The notes beneath the pieces are model-generated. The model worked only from the letters and a program-made list of their open reading frames with translations, had not been told where the DNA came from and made no database searches. The translations under genes and the position numbers were made by a program. Shown piece by piece: positions 17,561 to 26,534 of a stretch of 64,000 nt of DNA. Each line of letters begins with the position of its first letter. The stretch's first letter is position 1. The stretch is from Enterovibrio sp045679545 (GTDB lineage: Bacteria > Pseudomonadota > Gammaproteobacteria > Enterobacterales > Vibrionaceae): contig NZ_CP166194.1 in NCBI RefSeq assembly GCF_045679545.1, positions 558,001 to 622,000 on the forward strand. The letters run 5' to 3'.

Positions 17561-17648
17561 ATTTAGGGTTTTAAACCCCATGTTATTTTGTGGTTTCTAA
17601 GTGTCACTTTCTTTATAGGGCACTTTTCTAATTCAAGGATGTGAGTGA

Positions 17649-18080
17649 ATGACGCAAATTATCGCCAACAGTGAAGTGATCATGCATTTCACCATTAAGA
17701 TGGAAGATGGCTCTGTCGCTGACAGCACTAAAACATCAGGTAAGCCAGCCAAGCTGGTGATGGGTGATGGCAGCCTGACTGAGAATTTCGAAAAATGCTT
17801 ACTCGGTTTGACGGAAGGCGAAGCGGCAAGTTTTACGTTAGAGCCCAATGATGCGTTTGGCATGCCAAACCCAGATAATGTCCAGCACATGGATCGCACG
17901 CTATTTGTGGGTGACGCACCCGCAGAAGAAGGTACTATCATTGCATTTGCAGGCCCTGGTGGCCAAGAGATCCCTGGTGTGATCACCGAAGTGGCGGGCG
18001 AGTCAGTGACGGTGGATTTCAACCACCCATTAGCGGGGCACCGTGTTATCTTTGACGTTGAAATTGTCAGTGTCAGTTAA
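17649..18080 (+). CDS. fkpB: FKBP-type peptidyl-prolyl cis-trans isomerase FkpB (SlpA)
   Basis: A 143-residue cytoplasmic prolyl isomerase and chaperone of the SlyD-like FKBP class. The FKBP core starts at about residue 12 (MHFTIKMEDGSVADST) and is interrupted by the insert-in-flap domain (about 74-128). It lacks the histidine-rich metal-binding tail of SlyD, which distinguishes FkpB. ispH follows 27 bp downstream with no terminator between, so the two are probably one transcript, as in E. coli. Confidence 0.92.
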   Translation: MTQIIANSEVIMHFTIKMEDGSVADSTKTSGKPAKLVMGDGSLTENFEKCLLGLTEGEAASFTLEPNDAFGMPNPDNVQHMDRTLFVGDAPAEEGTIIAFAGPGGQEIPGVITEVAGESVTVDFNHPLAGHRVIFDVEIVSVS

Positions 18081-18107
18081 AGTAAAAGTTGGTTAAAAGG
18101 CAATCCA

Positions 18108-19052
18108 ATGAAAATCATGCTTGCGAATCCTAGAGGGTTTTGTGCTGGTGTAGATCGTGCTATCAGCATTGTTGAGCGCGCACTCGAATTATATCAACCG
18201 CCAATTTATGTTCGTCATGAAGTGGTTCATAACCGCTTTGTGGTCGAAGGGTTAAAATCTCGCGGCGCAGTGTTTGTTGAAGAGCTAAGTGAAGTTCCCG
18301 ATGACAGCATCGTAATTTTCTCTGCCCACGGTGTTTCTCAAGCGGTTCGTCAGGAAGCAAAATCACGTAGCCTGACCGTGTTTGATGCTACTTGCCCCTT
18401 GGTGACCAAAGTGCATATGGAAGTCGCACGTGCAAGCCGCCGTGATATGGAAGTGGTTCTGATTGGTCACGCGGGTCATCCTGAAGTGGAAGGCACTATG
18501 GGTCAGTACGCAAGCGATACTGGCGGTATGTATTTGGTCGAGCGACCAGAAGATGTCTATAAGCTCGTCGTCAAAGACCCAACCAATCTTCATTATGTTA
18601 GCCAAACGACGTTATCTGTCGATGAAACTGCGGATGTCATTGATACCTTGCGTCAGGTGTTTCCTGAGATCCAAGGCCCGCGTAAAGATGACATTTGTTA
18701 TGCGACGCAAAACCGCCAAGATGCAGTGCGCGATCTCGCGACCCAGTGCGATATTTTAGTCGTGGTTGGTTCGAAAAATAGCTCCAACTCGAATCGCTTG
18801 CGTGAGTTGAGTGAAAAGCTCGGCACTCCGGGTTACTTGATTGACTGTGCTGAAGACGTGAAACCAGAATGGTTTGATGGCAAAGCCAAAGTCGGTGTGA
18901 CCGCTGGTGCTTCTGCACCGGAAGAATTGGTTAATCTGATCATAGCGCGCATTGAAGCATTAGGCGGTTCAGAGGTGGAAGAGCTAAAAGGCCGCGAAGA
19001 AAATATGTTCTTTGAAGTGCCACGTGAACTGCAAGTTAAGCAGATCCAGTAA
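18108..19052 (+). CDS. ispH: 4-hydroxy-3-methylbut-2-enyl diphosphate reductase IspH
   Basis: Last enzyme of the MEP isoprenoid pathway; it reduces HMBPP to IPP and DMAPP using a [4Fe-4S] cluster. The three cluster cysteines are present: C12 in NPRGFCAGVDRA, C96 in FDATCPLVTKVH and one in KDDICYATQNRQ near 197. Substrate-binding histidines lie in VRHEVVHN (H41) and FSAHGVS (H74). The 314-residue length is typical. The ATG at 18108 follows AAAAGG. A terminator follows. Confidence 0.97.
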   Translation: MKIMLANPRGFCAGVDRAISIVERALELYQPPIYVRHEVVHNRFVVEGLKSRGAVFVEELSEVPDDSIVIFSAHGVSQAVRQEAKSRSLTVFDATCPLVTKVHMEVARASRRDMEVVLIGHAGHPEVEGTMGQYASDTGGMYLVERPEDVYKLVVKDPTNLHYVSQTTLSVDETADVIDTLRQVFPEIQGPRKDDICYATQNRQDAVRDLATQCDILVVVGSKNSSNSNRLRELSEKLGTPGYLIDCAEDVKPEWFDGKAKVGVTAGASAPEELVNLIIARIEALGGSEVEELKGREENMFFEVPRELQVKQIQ

Positions 19053-19069
19053 CTATCACAACGTATTTT

Positions 19070-19096
19070 AAAGGGAGCTGAAAGCTCCCTTTTTCA
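19070..19096 (+). terminator. Rho-independent terminator after ispH
   Basis: Perfect 9-bp stem AAGGGAGCT (19071-19079) with AGCTCCCTT (19083-19091), GAA loop and TTTT tail. Confidence 0.88.
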
Positions 19097-19205
19097 TGAT
19101 GCCTTCGCCAATATACATCGTGTGGCGAAAAGGGTAGAGTGAATGACAAATTATTATTTGGTGTCGGTGAACCGGCATGAACAGGACGTTAACAAGGGGA
19201 AAATG

Positions 19206-20015
19206 ATGGTTCGCATAGCAATTGCGGGCGCTGCGGGTCGAATGGGCCGACAGCTAATTCAAGCCACGGATGCAATGGAAGGCGTTGTCTTTACAGCGGC
19301 TAGCGAGCGCTCAGAATCAAGCCTGATTGGGGCAGATGCTGGTGAACTTGCGGGCATTGGCCGACGCGATATTGCCATCGTCGATGATCTTGCGAAAGTT
19401 GCCAATGATTTTGATGTCATTATTGATTTCACAGCACCCGTTGCCACGTTGGCAAACTTAGCGCTTTGCCGTGAGCACGGTAAAAAGTTAGTGATCGGTA
19501 CAACTGGCTTTACTGAAGAGCAACGCGCTGAAATTGATGCCGCCGCCAAAGACGTTGGTCTGGTGATGGCGCCAAATTACAGCGTTGGCGTTAACTTGGT
19601 GTTCAAGCTACTTGAAAAAGCCGCCAAAGTAATGGGTGATTACTGCGACATCGAAATCATTGAGGCGCACCACCGTCATAAAGTCGATGCTCCGTCTGGT
19701 ACTGCTATCGGCATGGGCGAAGCTATCGCAGGTGCGATGGGTAATAAGCTAAGTGATGTGGCTGTGTATGCTCGTGAAGGGATCACGGGTGAACGTACTC
19801 GAGATGAAATCGGTTTCGCGACTATTCGCGCGGGTGACATTATTGGTGAACATACTGCTATGTTCGCTGATATTGGAGAGCGTGTCGAAATTACCCATAA
19901 AGCAACCAATCGAATGACATTTGCTAATGGCGCTGTGCGAGCAGCCAAATGGCTTGCGTCGAAAGATGCTGGCTTTTTTACCATGCAAGATGTGCTAGAA
20001 CTCGATCAGTTATAA
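19206..20015 (+). CDS. dapB: 4-hydroxy-tetrahydrodipicolinate reductase DapB
   Basis: Reduces HTPA to tetrahydrodipicolinate in lysine and diaminopimelate synthesis. The NAD(P)-binding GAAGRMGRQL is right at the N-terminus and the catalytic EAHHRHKVDAPSGTA lies near 155-170. GFATIRAGDIIGEHTAMFADIGE is nearly identical to E. coli apart from single changes. The frame is open from 19143, but conserved sequence starts at MVRIAIAGAAG. An AAGGGG site at 19194-19199 favours the second of two adjacent ATGs (19206; the first at 19203 is 3 nt from it). This gives 269 residues, the family length. It precedes carAB. Confidence 0.95.
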   Translation: MVRIAIAGAAGRMGRQLIQATDAMEGVVFTAASERSESSLIGADAGELAGIGRRDIAIVDDLAKVANDFDVIIDFTAPVATLANLALCREHGKKLVIGTTGFTEEQRAEIDAAAKDVGLVMAPNYSVGVNLVFKLLEKAAKVMGDYCDIEIIEAHHRHKVDAPSGTAIGMGEAIAGAMGNKLSDVAVYAREGITGERTRDEIGFATIRAGDIIGEHTAMFADIGERVEITHKATNRMTFANGAVRAAKWLASKDAGFFTMQDVLELDQL

Positions 20016-20024
20016 ATGCCTATA

Positions 20025-20060
20025 TATGCAGTAAGTGAATGCTTACTGCATAATTTCTTT
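20025..20060 (+). terminator. Terminator after dapB
   Basis: An 11-bp stem, including TGCAGTAAG / CTTACTGCA, starting 10 bp after the dapB stop and followed by a T-rich tail. Confidence 0.7.
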
Positions 20061-20364
20061 CCTTATCCCTCATCAACCACACTATTACGTCTAGTGTGAA
20101 TAAACCTCCCTTTGGCTTGTGTTTTACAGCCTTATATGTAATTACCGCACTATGATCGCCAAAAGTGAGGCTTAAGTGGTATCATGTAAACGGTTGCGGA
20201 GTGAGCTGGTTGTGTTTTTGTCACTGCGAGCGCTGGGGGCTTGAAATTGTTAACTCAATAGATGCAAAACCGCTTAGTTACAGAGGTTAAGTCTGTCTTT
20301 TATTGGTTTGATGCGTCAAATGCCACCTATTGGTTATAAGTGATATTCTTTTTCCCACTCCTTG

Positions 20365-20393
20365 TTGACACTTTCGACTGCAATATCTAAAAT
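20365..20393 (+). promoter_or_regulatory. Predicted sigma-70 promoter of carAB
   Basis: TTGACA at 20365-20370 and TAAAAT at 20388-20393 with a 17-bp spacer: perfect -35, good -10. It gives a leader of about 100 nt to the carA start. Confidence 0.65.
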
Positions 20394-20411
20394 GCGCGCA
20401 ATTTGTCTAAA

Positions 20412-20479
20412 TTCCGCTTTGCGGAACCAGGCATTTCTATGGAATGACTTAATGCAAAACTATCTATTTTTTTTGCATT
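20412..20479 (+). promoter_or_regulatory. carA leader with two hairpins
   Basis: TTCCGC-TTT-GCGGAA (20412-20426) forms a tight 6-bp hairpin. AATGCAAAA (20451-20459) pairs perfectly with TTTTGCATT (20471-20479) just upstream of the GGAGG site at 20491. Function not known; pyrimidine- or arginine-dependent control of carAB is the usual expectation. Confidence 0.45.
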
Positions 20480-20500
20480 TATATTTATTTGGAGGTTGTC

Positions 20501-21640
20501 TTGAGCAAGTTTGCGCTCTTAGTCCTAGAAGATGGGACTGTATTCCACGGTGAATCCATCGGTGCTGATGGAACTGCTGTTGGTGAAGTTGTTTTTAATA
20601 CCTCGATGACGGGGTACCAAGAAATTCTCACTGACCCGTCCTATTCCCAGCAAATTGTTACTCTCACTTATCCCCACATTGGCAATACCGGTACGAATAC
20701 CGAAGACGAAGAATCCTCCAAAATCCACGCTCAAGGCCTGGTCATCCGCGACCTTCCGCTTATTGCTTCAAACTTCCGCAGTCAGCAATCTCTTTCTGAT
20801 TACTTAAAATCTCAAAACATCGTTGGCATCGCTGAAATCGACACCCGTAAGTTGACTCGTCTGCTGCGTGAGAAAGGCGCACAGAATGGTTGTATCGTTG
20901 CAGGTGACAGCATTGATGAAGCGCTAGCGCTTGCCAAAGCAAAAGACTTCCCAGGCTTGAAAGGCATGGATCTGGCAAAAGAAGTGACCACTGCTGAAGC
21001 ATATGAGTGGAAGCAAGGCTCATGGACACTGGAAGGTGGCCTGCCAGAAGCGAAAGATGACAGCGAGTTGCCATACCACGTAGTGGCATATGACTTTGGT
21101 GCGAAGCGCAATATCCTTCGCATGTTGGTTGACCGAGGCTGCCGCTTGACGGTTTTACCAGCGCAAACGTCGGCAGAAGAAGTACTGGCCATGAACCCAG
21201 ATGGCGTGTTCTTGTCGAATGGCCCTGGTGACCCAGAACCATGTACTTATGCCATTGAAGCAACAAAAGTATTCTTAGAAAAAGGTCTCCCAATTTTTGG
21301 TATCTGTTTAGGCCACCAAATCCTGGCACTGGCAAGTGGTGCAAAAACCGTGAAGATGAAGTTTGGTCACCACGGCGCCAACCACCCAGTGAAAGACTTG
21401 GATCGCAACGTAGTGATGATTACGTCGCAAAACCACGGTTTTGCTGCAGATGAAACCACGCTTCCTGAAAATCTACGTGCTACTCACGTATCGCTATTTG
21501 ATGGCTCTTTGCAAGGTATCCACCGCACAGATAAGCCAGCCTTTAGCTTCCAAGGGCACCCTGAAGCGAGCCCAGGTCCGCACGATGCGGCCCCACTGTT
21601 CGACCACTTTATTGAACTTATCAAGCAACACAGCGCGTAA
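20501..21640 (+). CDS. carA: Carbamoyl phosphate synthase small subunit CarA
   Basis: Glutaminase subunit that feeds ammonia to CarB for carbamoyl phosphate, shared by arginine and pyrimidine synthesis. The 379-residue protein has the class I glutamine amidotransferase nucleophile C269 in FGICLGHQILAL and the H-x-E pair in FQGHPEASPGPHDAAPLFDH near the C-terminus. I use the TTG at 20501, which gives the conserved N-terminus MSKFALLVLEDG and lies 5 nt after GGAGG. E. coli carA also starts with UUG. A TTG at 20489 overlaps the ribosome site and is less likely. carB follows by 16 bp. Confidence 0.96.
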   Translation: MSKFALLVLEDGTVFHGESIGADGTAVGEVVFNTSMTGYQEILTDPSYSQQIVTLTYPHIGNTGTNTEDEESSKIHAQGLVIRDLPLIASNFRSQQSLSDYLKSQNIVGIAEIDTRKLTRLLREKGAQNGCIVAGDSIDEALALAKAKDFPGLKGMDLAKEVTTAEAYEWKQGSWTLEGGLPEAKDDSELPYHVVAYDFGAKRNILRMLVDRGCRLTVLPAQTSAEEVLAMNPDGVFLSNGPGDPEPCTYAIEATKVFLEKGLPIFGICLGHQILALASGAKTVKMKFGHHGANHPVKDLDRNVVMITSQNHGFAADETTLPENLRATHVSLFDGSLQGIHRTDKPAFSFQGHPEASPGPHDAAPLFDHFIELIKQHSA

Positions 21641-21656
21641 TCCGGAGTAGCATAGA

Positions 21657-24600
21657 ATGCCAAAACGTACAGACATTAAAAGTATTCTTATTCTGGGTGC
21701 AGGCCCAATCGTTATCGGTCAAGCATGTGAGTTTGACTATTCAGGTGCGCAGGCGTGTAAAGCACTGCGTGAGGAGGGTTACCGCGTTATTTTGGTTAAC
21801 TCGAACCCTGCAACCATCATGACTGATCCAGAAATGGCGGATGCGACCTACATCGAGCCAATTCAATGGGAAGTAGTGCGCAATATCATCGCCAAAGAGC
21901 GACCAGATGCGGTACTGCCTACCATGGGTGGTCAGACTGCACTGAACTGTGCACTGGATTTGGAAAAACACGGCGTACTGGCTGAGTTCGGCGTAGAAAT
22001 GATTGGCGCAACGGCGGATGCGATTGATAAAGCAGAAGACCGTTCACGTTTTGACAAGGCCATGAAGTCCATTGGTTTGGAATGCCCAACAGCAGATACA
22101 GCGAAAACGATGGAAGAAGCTTATAAAGTTTTGGACATGGTTGGTTTTCCTTGCATCATCCGTCCTTCATTCACCATGGGCGGAACCGGCGGCGGTATCG
22201 CGTACAACAAAGAAGAGTTCGATGAAATCTGTCGTCGTGGCTTGGATCTTTCTCCTACCAACGAGCTTCTTATTGATGAATCTTTGATTGGTTGGAAAGA
22301 GTACGAGATGGAAGTTGTTCGTGACAAAAACGACAACTGTATCATTGTATGTGCGATTGAAAACTTCGATGCCATGGGTATCCACACGGGTGACTCCATT
22401 ACCGTTGCACCGGCACAAACCCTGACGGACAAAGAATATCAGCTGATGCGTAACGCATCACTGGCGGTTCTTCGCGAAATCGGCGTAGAAACGGGCGGTT
22501 CGAACGTACAGTTTGGTATTAACCCGAAAGATGGCCGCATGGTTATCATCGAGATGAACCCACGTGTATCTCGCTCTTCAGCGCTGGCATCAAAAGCGAC
22601 CGGTTTCCCAATCGCGAAAGTGGCAGCAAAACTGGCTGTAGGCTTCACCCTTGATGAGCTGATGAATGATATTACTGGTGGTGCAACCCCAGCTTCATTC
22701 GAACCAACCATCGATTACGTTGTGACTAAAATCCCTCGCTTTAACTTCGAGAAATTTGTGGGCGCAAATGACCGCCTGACCACACAGATGAAATCTGTGG
22801 GTGAAGTGATGGCGATTGGTCGTAACCAACAAGAATCACTGCACAAAGCATTGCGCGGCCTAGAAGTTGGCGCGACAGGCTTTGATGAAATGGTCGATCT
22901 GGACGAGCCAGATGCGATGACCAAAATTCGTCATGAACTAAAAGATGCAGGCGCAGAACGTATCTGGTACATCGCGGATGCATTCCGTGCAGGTATGTCT
23001 GTAGACGGCGTGTTCAAGCTGACTAACGTTGACCGTTGGTTCTTGGTTCAAATTGAAGACATCGTCAAAATCGAAGCCGAAGTGAAAGAAAATGGCTTCG
23101 CGGGTCTGAACAAAGACGTGCTTCGTAAGCTGAAGCGTAAAGGCTTTGCTGATGCTCGCCTGAGCAAATTGCTTGGTGTGAGTGAAAGCGAAATTCGCAA
23201 GCTACGCGACCAGTATGATATCCACCCTGTGTACAAGCGTGTTGATACCTGTGCAGCAGAGTTCTCGTCTGATACCGCCTACATGTACAGCACCTATGAC
23301 GACGAGTGTGAATCGAACCCAACTGATAAAGACAAGATCATGGTCTTGGGCGGAGGTCCAAACCGTATCGGTCAAGGCATTGAGTTTGACTACTGTTGTG
23401 TGCACGCATCATTGGCGCTGCGTGAAGATGGCTACGAAACCATCATGGTTAACTGTAACCCTGAGACAGTATCTACCGATTACGACACGTCAGATCGCCT
23501 TTACTTTGAACCTGTTACGCTTGAAGACGTACTGGCGATTGCGCGTGTTGAAAAACCAAAAGGGGTTATCGTTCAGTACGGTGGTCAAACACCGCTGAAA
23601 CTAGCTCGTGCACTAGAAGCGGCAGGTGTACCAATCATTGGTACTAGCCCTGATGCCATTGACCGCGCAGAAGACCGTGAGCGTTTCCAAGCGGCAGTTG
23701 ACCGTCTTGGCCTGAAAACGCCAGAAAACGCCACCGTAACAACGATGGAGTTGGCGATTGAGAAGTCGAAAGAGATTGGCTTCCCATTGGTTGTTCGTCC
23801 TTCTTACGTGTTGGGCGGCCGCGCAATGGAAATCGTTTATGACGAGAGCGATTTGCGTCGCTACTTTGCTGAGGCAGTGAGTGTTTCTAACGAATCCCCG
23901 GTACTGCTTGACCGTTTCCTTGATGACGCGACAGAAGTCGATGTGGATGCAATCTGCGACGGCGAGCGTGTGGTTATCGGCGGTATCATGGAGCACATCG
24001 AGCAAGCGGGCGTTCACTCAGGTGACTCTGCATGTTCATTGCCAGCATACACTCTGAGCCAAGAGATTCAGGATGAAATGCGTCGTCAAGTTGAGAAGCT
24101 AGCACTTGAGCTAGGCGTTCGTGGCTTGATGAACACACAGTTTGCGGTAAAAGATGGTGAAGTATACCTGATTGAAGTGAACCCACGTGCTGCTCGTACT
24201 GTACCGTTTGTGTCGAAAGCAACCGGCGCACCTCTGGCAAAAATTGCCGCGCGTGTAATGGCTGGTCAATCACTGGAGTCACAAGGTTTCACGCAGGAAA
24301 TCATTCCGCCGTATTACTCTGTGAAAGAAGTGGTGTTGCCATTTAACAAGTTCCCTGGTGTTGACCCACTGTTAGGCCCAGAAATGCGCTCAACGGGTGA
24401 AGTGATGGGTGTGGGTGATACTTTCGCAGAAGCGTTTGCGAAAGCGGATCTGGGCTGTGGTAAATCCTATTCCGACCAAGGTCGCGCACTGCTGTCTGTT
24501 CGTAATAACGACAAGCAACGTGTTGTTGACCTCGCGGCCAAGCTTATCAAGCTAGGTTTTGAGCTTGATGCAACACACGGTACAGCAGTTGTGCTTGGTG

Positions 24601-24893
24601 AAGCGGGTATTAACCCTCGTTTGGTGAACAAGGTGCATGAAGGTCGCCCTCATATTCTTGACCGTATCAAGAATGGTGAATACAGCTACATCATCAACAC
24701 CACGGAAGGTCGTCAGGCGATTGAAGATTCGAAAGTACTTCGTCGCGGCGCACTGGCTGAGAAAGTGAACTACACCACCACGCTAAATGCAGCATTCGCA
24801 ACCTGTATGGCTCACACGGCAGCAGACCTGTCTAAAGTGAACTCGGTACAAGAGTTGCACGCTCGCGTAGCAGAGAAATACGGTAAAGCGTAA
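21657..24893 (+). CDS. carB: Carbamoyl phosphate synthase large subunit CarB
   Basis: Makes carbamoyl phosphate from bicarbonate, ammonia and two ATP. The 1078 residues consist of two homologous ATP-grasp halves: the first begins ILGAGPIVIGQACEFDYSGA, the second VLGGGPNRIGQGIEFDYCC near residue 562. An oligomerisation segment lies between them and an allosteric MGS-like domain at about 935-1078 contains LGFELDATHGTAVVLGEAGI. Both halves keep the paired MNPRVSRSSALASKATGFP / VNPRAARTVPFVSKATGAP motifs. A CGGAG site precedes the ATG. A strong terminator follows. Confidence 0.98.
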   Translation: MPKRTDIKSILILGAGPIVIGQACEFDYSGAQACKALREEGYRVILVNSNPATIMTDPEMADATYIEPIQWEVVRNIIAKERPDAVLPTMGGQTALNCALDLEKHGVLAEFGVEMIGATADAIDKAEDRSRFDKAMKSIGLECPTADTAKTMEEAYKVLDMVGFPCIIRPSFTMGGTGGGIAYNKEEFDEICRRGLDLSPTNELLIDESLIGWKEYEMEVVRDKNDNCIIVCAIENFDAMGIHTGDSITVAPAQTLTDKEYQLMRNASLAVLREIGVETGGSNVQFGINPKDGRMVIIEMNPRVSRSSALASKATGFPIAKVAAKLAVGFTLDELMNDITGGATPASFEPTIDYVVTKIPRFNFEKFVGANDRLTTQMKSVGEVMAIGRNQQESLHKALRGLEVGATGFDEMVDLDEPDAMTKIRHELKDAGAERIWYIADAFRAGMSVDGVFKLTNVDRWFLVQIEDIVKIEAEVKENGFAGLNKDVLRKLKRKGFADARLSKLLGVSESEIRKLRDQYDIHPVYKRVDTCAAEFSSDTAYMYSTYDDECESNPTDKDKIMVLGGGPNRIGQGIEFDYCCVHASLALREDGYETIMVNCNPETVSTDYDTSDRLYFEPVTLEDVLAIARVEKPKGVIVQYGGQTPLKLARALEAAGVPIIGTSPDAIDRAEDRERFQAAVDRLGLKTPENATVTTMELAIEKSKEIGFPLVVRPSYVLGGRAMEIVYDESDLRRYFAEAVSVSNESPVLLDRFLDDATEVDVDAICDGERVVIGGIMEHIEQAGVHSGDSACSLPAYTLSQEIQDEMRRQVEKLALELGVRGLMNTQFAVKDGEVYLIEVNPRAARTVPFVSKATGAPLAKIAARVMAGQSLESQGFTQEIIPPYYSVKEVVLPFNKFPGVDPLLGPEMRSTGEVMGVGDTFAEAFAKADLGCGKSYSDQGRALLSVRNNDKQRVVDLAAKLIKLGFELDATHGTAVVLGEAGINPRLVNKVHEGRPHILDRIKNGEYSYIINTTEGRQAIEDSKVLRRGALAEKVNYTTTLNAAFATCMAHTAADLSKVNSVQELHARVAEKYGKA

Positions 24894-24960
24894 CCCTCTC
24901 ATACACGATACAAAGTTATAACCAATGAGCCGGCATCAAGCCGGCCTAGATAACCTCCTT

Positions 24961-24988
24961 GCCCGCCTTACTTAGGCGGGCTTTTTTG
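24961..24988 (+). terminator. Rho-independent terminator after carB
   Basis: Stem GCCCGCCT (24961-24968) with AGGCGGGC (24974-24981) followed by TTTTTTG. A second small GCCGGC hairpin lies just upstream. Confidence 0.9.
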
Positions 24989-25017
24989 TGCCTGATCGAT
25001 ACACAAAAATGGGGTCT

Positions 25018-26433
25018 CTAAGGAGTAGTCAGACTAGACGTAAGCAGCGCTTGATACAGCTCTCGTTCAAATTGGGTGATCGGGCTTGCAACATTGCTGG
25101 GGCGATCATCCGATGCGGGAATGTGGTAGTTAGTGACAAGCTGAACCACCAGGATATCTTGGCCTTTGTCATTTTTCAGTATGCCCGCCAGGTTATAGCT
25201 ACCATACAGAGAGCCTGTTTTCGCTGTCAGCTTATTTTTGAGCGGCGCATTGCGAACACTGCTGCGATACTTCAATGTGCCATCCACCCCTGACACAGGC
25301 AACATGGCCATCACGCCGAGATCGGGATGAGAATAAACGTATTGGATGACATCCATCAATTGCGCGGCGGTCATGCGATTGTTGCGAGATAATCCTGAGC
25401 CATCGACGATGACTGCCGCAGTGAGGTCAAGGTTTGCCTGTTCTTTCAGTATGGCTTTGATCGCCGCCGCCCCATTGCTGAATGAGCCAGCTTGATCAAA
25501 GTAACGATGACCTAACGTTTTAAGTATATTGTCGGCAATCAAATTGTCGGAGCGTTTGAGCATGGTATTTAGCAGCGTATCGCGTGGCTCAGATTTGTGC
25601 ATGGCAATAAACGTGCGCTTGCCGCTCGGTGCGCCGATTCGAATTTTTCCTTTCACAGAGATAGCCGCTCTTTTAAGCTCGCTTGCGAGTACATCCGTCA
25701 TGTATTTCTGCGGGTTCTGCACAGCGAACTTAAGGGGAAGTGGGCTAGTGCGGTGTGCTAAGCAACCACTTAATTGATAGTGGTTGTTGTTGTCATAGTG
25801 AAGCTCTAAATCGCAATGTTGGTCTTTCTGCTGATCGTTGGTCAGCGCCAATGCATCGGTGCCTATCTTTATCGGTTGGTGTTCGGGCACAAATACGCGA
25901 GTTTGGCGTTTATCTTTTTCACTGTAGATAGAGCCCTGCACGCAGTTTCGCTCCAGTGTTATAGCGGAAGAAGGAGCACTGTAACAAACACCTAAAATAT
26001 CCCATGGCCAACCAACAGCACGTTCATATCCCGTAAATATTTCACCATCCAGCCATACATCACCACGAATTTGACGAATGCCTTTGGCCTTTAGGGCACT
26101 GACGAGCAACTGCAAATCTTTGCGTTTCAGCGTGGGGTCGCCATCAAACTTAAAAACAATGTCTTTGCCTGATTGAAGCACTTTGGTTTCAAAGGCGAAA
26201 TCTTGAGGAAGGTAAAGTGATGCAGCCAGAGCCGTCACGACTTTTTGTGTGCTGGCGGGTGGCAACAAAATGTCATCATCACGCCCAACGATTTGCTCGC
26301 CGCTGTTGGCGTTAAACACCGAAAGTGCAAGCTGGCTACCAGCGGGAAGCATCGCCTCAATGTTATTGAGTGGAACGGAAAAGGCGGTGATCGAGAAAAG
26401 AGAAGAAACGATCAGAGAAAGGATGCGCACCAT
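25018..26433 (-). CDS. dacB: D-alanyl-D-alanine carboxypeptidase/endopeptidase DacB (PBP4)
   Basis: Periplasmic class C penicillin-binding protein that trims and opens peptidoglycan cross-links. The 471-residue sequence from the ATG at 26433 begins with a signal peptide (about 1-19, ending AFS). The serine-peptidase motifs are in order: S61-T-Q-K64 in LPPASTQKVVTALA, S-D-N in LKRSDNLIADNIL, and K-T-G in LTAKTGSLYGSYNLAG. The large insert between SxxK and SDN is typical of PBP4. A TTG five codons further upstream is an unlikely alternative. It is leftward and downstream of the porin, separated by a terminator. Confidence 0.95.
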   Translation of the reverse strand: MVRILSLIVSSLFSITAFSVPLNNIEAMLPAGSQLALSVFNANSGEQIVGRDDDILLPPASTQKVVTALAASLYLPQDFAFETKVLQSGKDIVFKFDGDPTLKRKDLQLLVSALKAKGIRQIRGDVWLDGEIFTGYERAVGWPWDILGVCYSAPSSAITLERNCVQGSIYSEKDKRQTRVFVPEHQPIKIGTDALALTNDQQKDQHCDLELHYDNNNHYQLSGCLAHRTSPLPLKFAVQNPQKYMTDVLASELKRAAISVKGKIRIGAPSGKRTFIAMHKSEPRDTLLNTMLKRSDNLIADNILKTLGHRYFDQAGSFSNGAAAIKAILKEQANLDLTAAVIVDGSGLSRNNRMTAAQLMDVIQYVYSHPDLGVMAMLPVSGVDGTLKYRSSVRNAPLKNKLTAKTGSLYGSYNLAGILKNDKGQDILVVQLVTNYHIPASDDRPSNVASPITQFERELYQALLTSSLTTP

Positions 26434-26470
26434 AAGAAGTTCCCGCAATGAAGGAAGATTCAGTATGGTA

Positions 26471-26503
26471 CAAAAAACGCCTACTCGGAGGTAGGCGTTT
26501 TTG
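26471..26503 (-). terminator. Terminator after the porin gene (leftward)
   Basis: AACGCCTAC pairs with GTAGGCGTT around a 6-nt loop, with A-run and T-run on the two sides, so it works leftward for the porin gene and possibly both ways. Confidence 0.85.
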
Positions 26504-26534
26504 ATACTGATTTAAGTAAAGAACTTAAGTCAGA

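Larger units (their letters stand above)
20016..20500. other. dapB-carA intergenic region
   Basis: A 485-bp gap. It holds a dapB terminator at its left end (TGCAGTAAG 20027-20035 pairing with CTTACTGCA 20042-20050, then TTTCTTT), an unexplained stretch at 20065-20340, the carA promoter at 20365-20393 and a folded carA leader. I did not find a convincing ArgR box by eye. Confidence 0.5.

Noticed and set aside
19143..19205. 20-residue N-terminal extension of DapB
   Set aside because: Not conserved in DapB, and a good AAGGGG site lies directly before the conserved start.
20362..20553. 63-codon frame over the carA promoter and start
   Set aside because: It covers the predicted promoter, the leader hairpins and the first carA codons in another frame.
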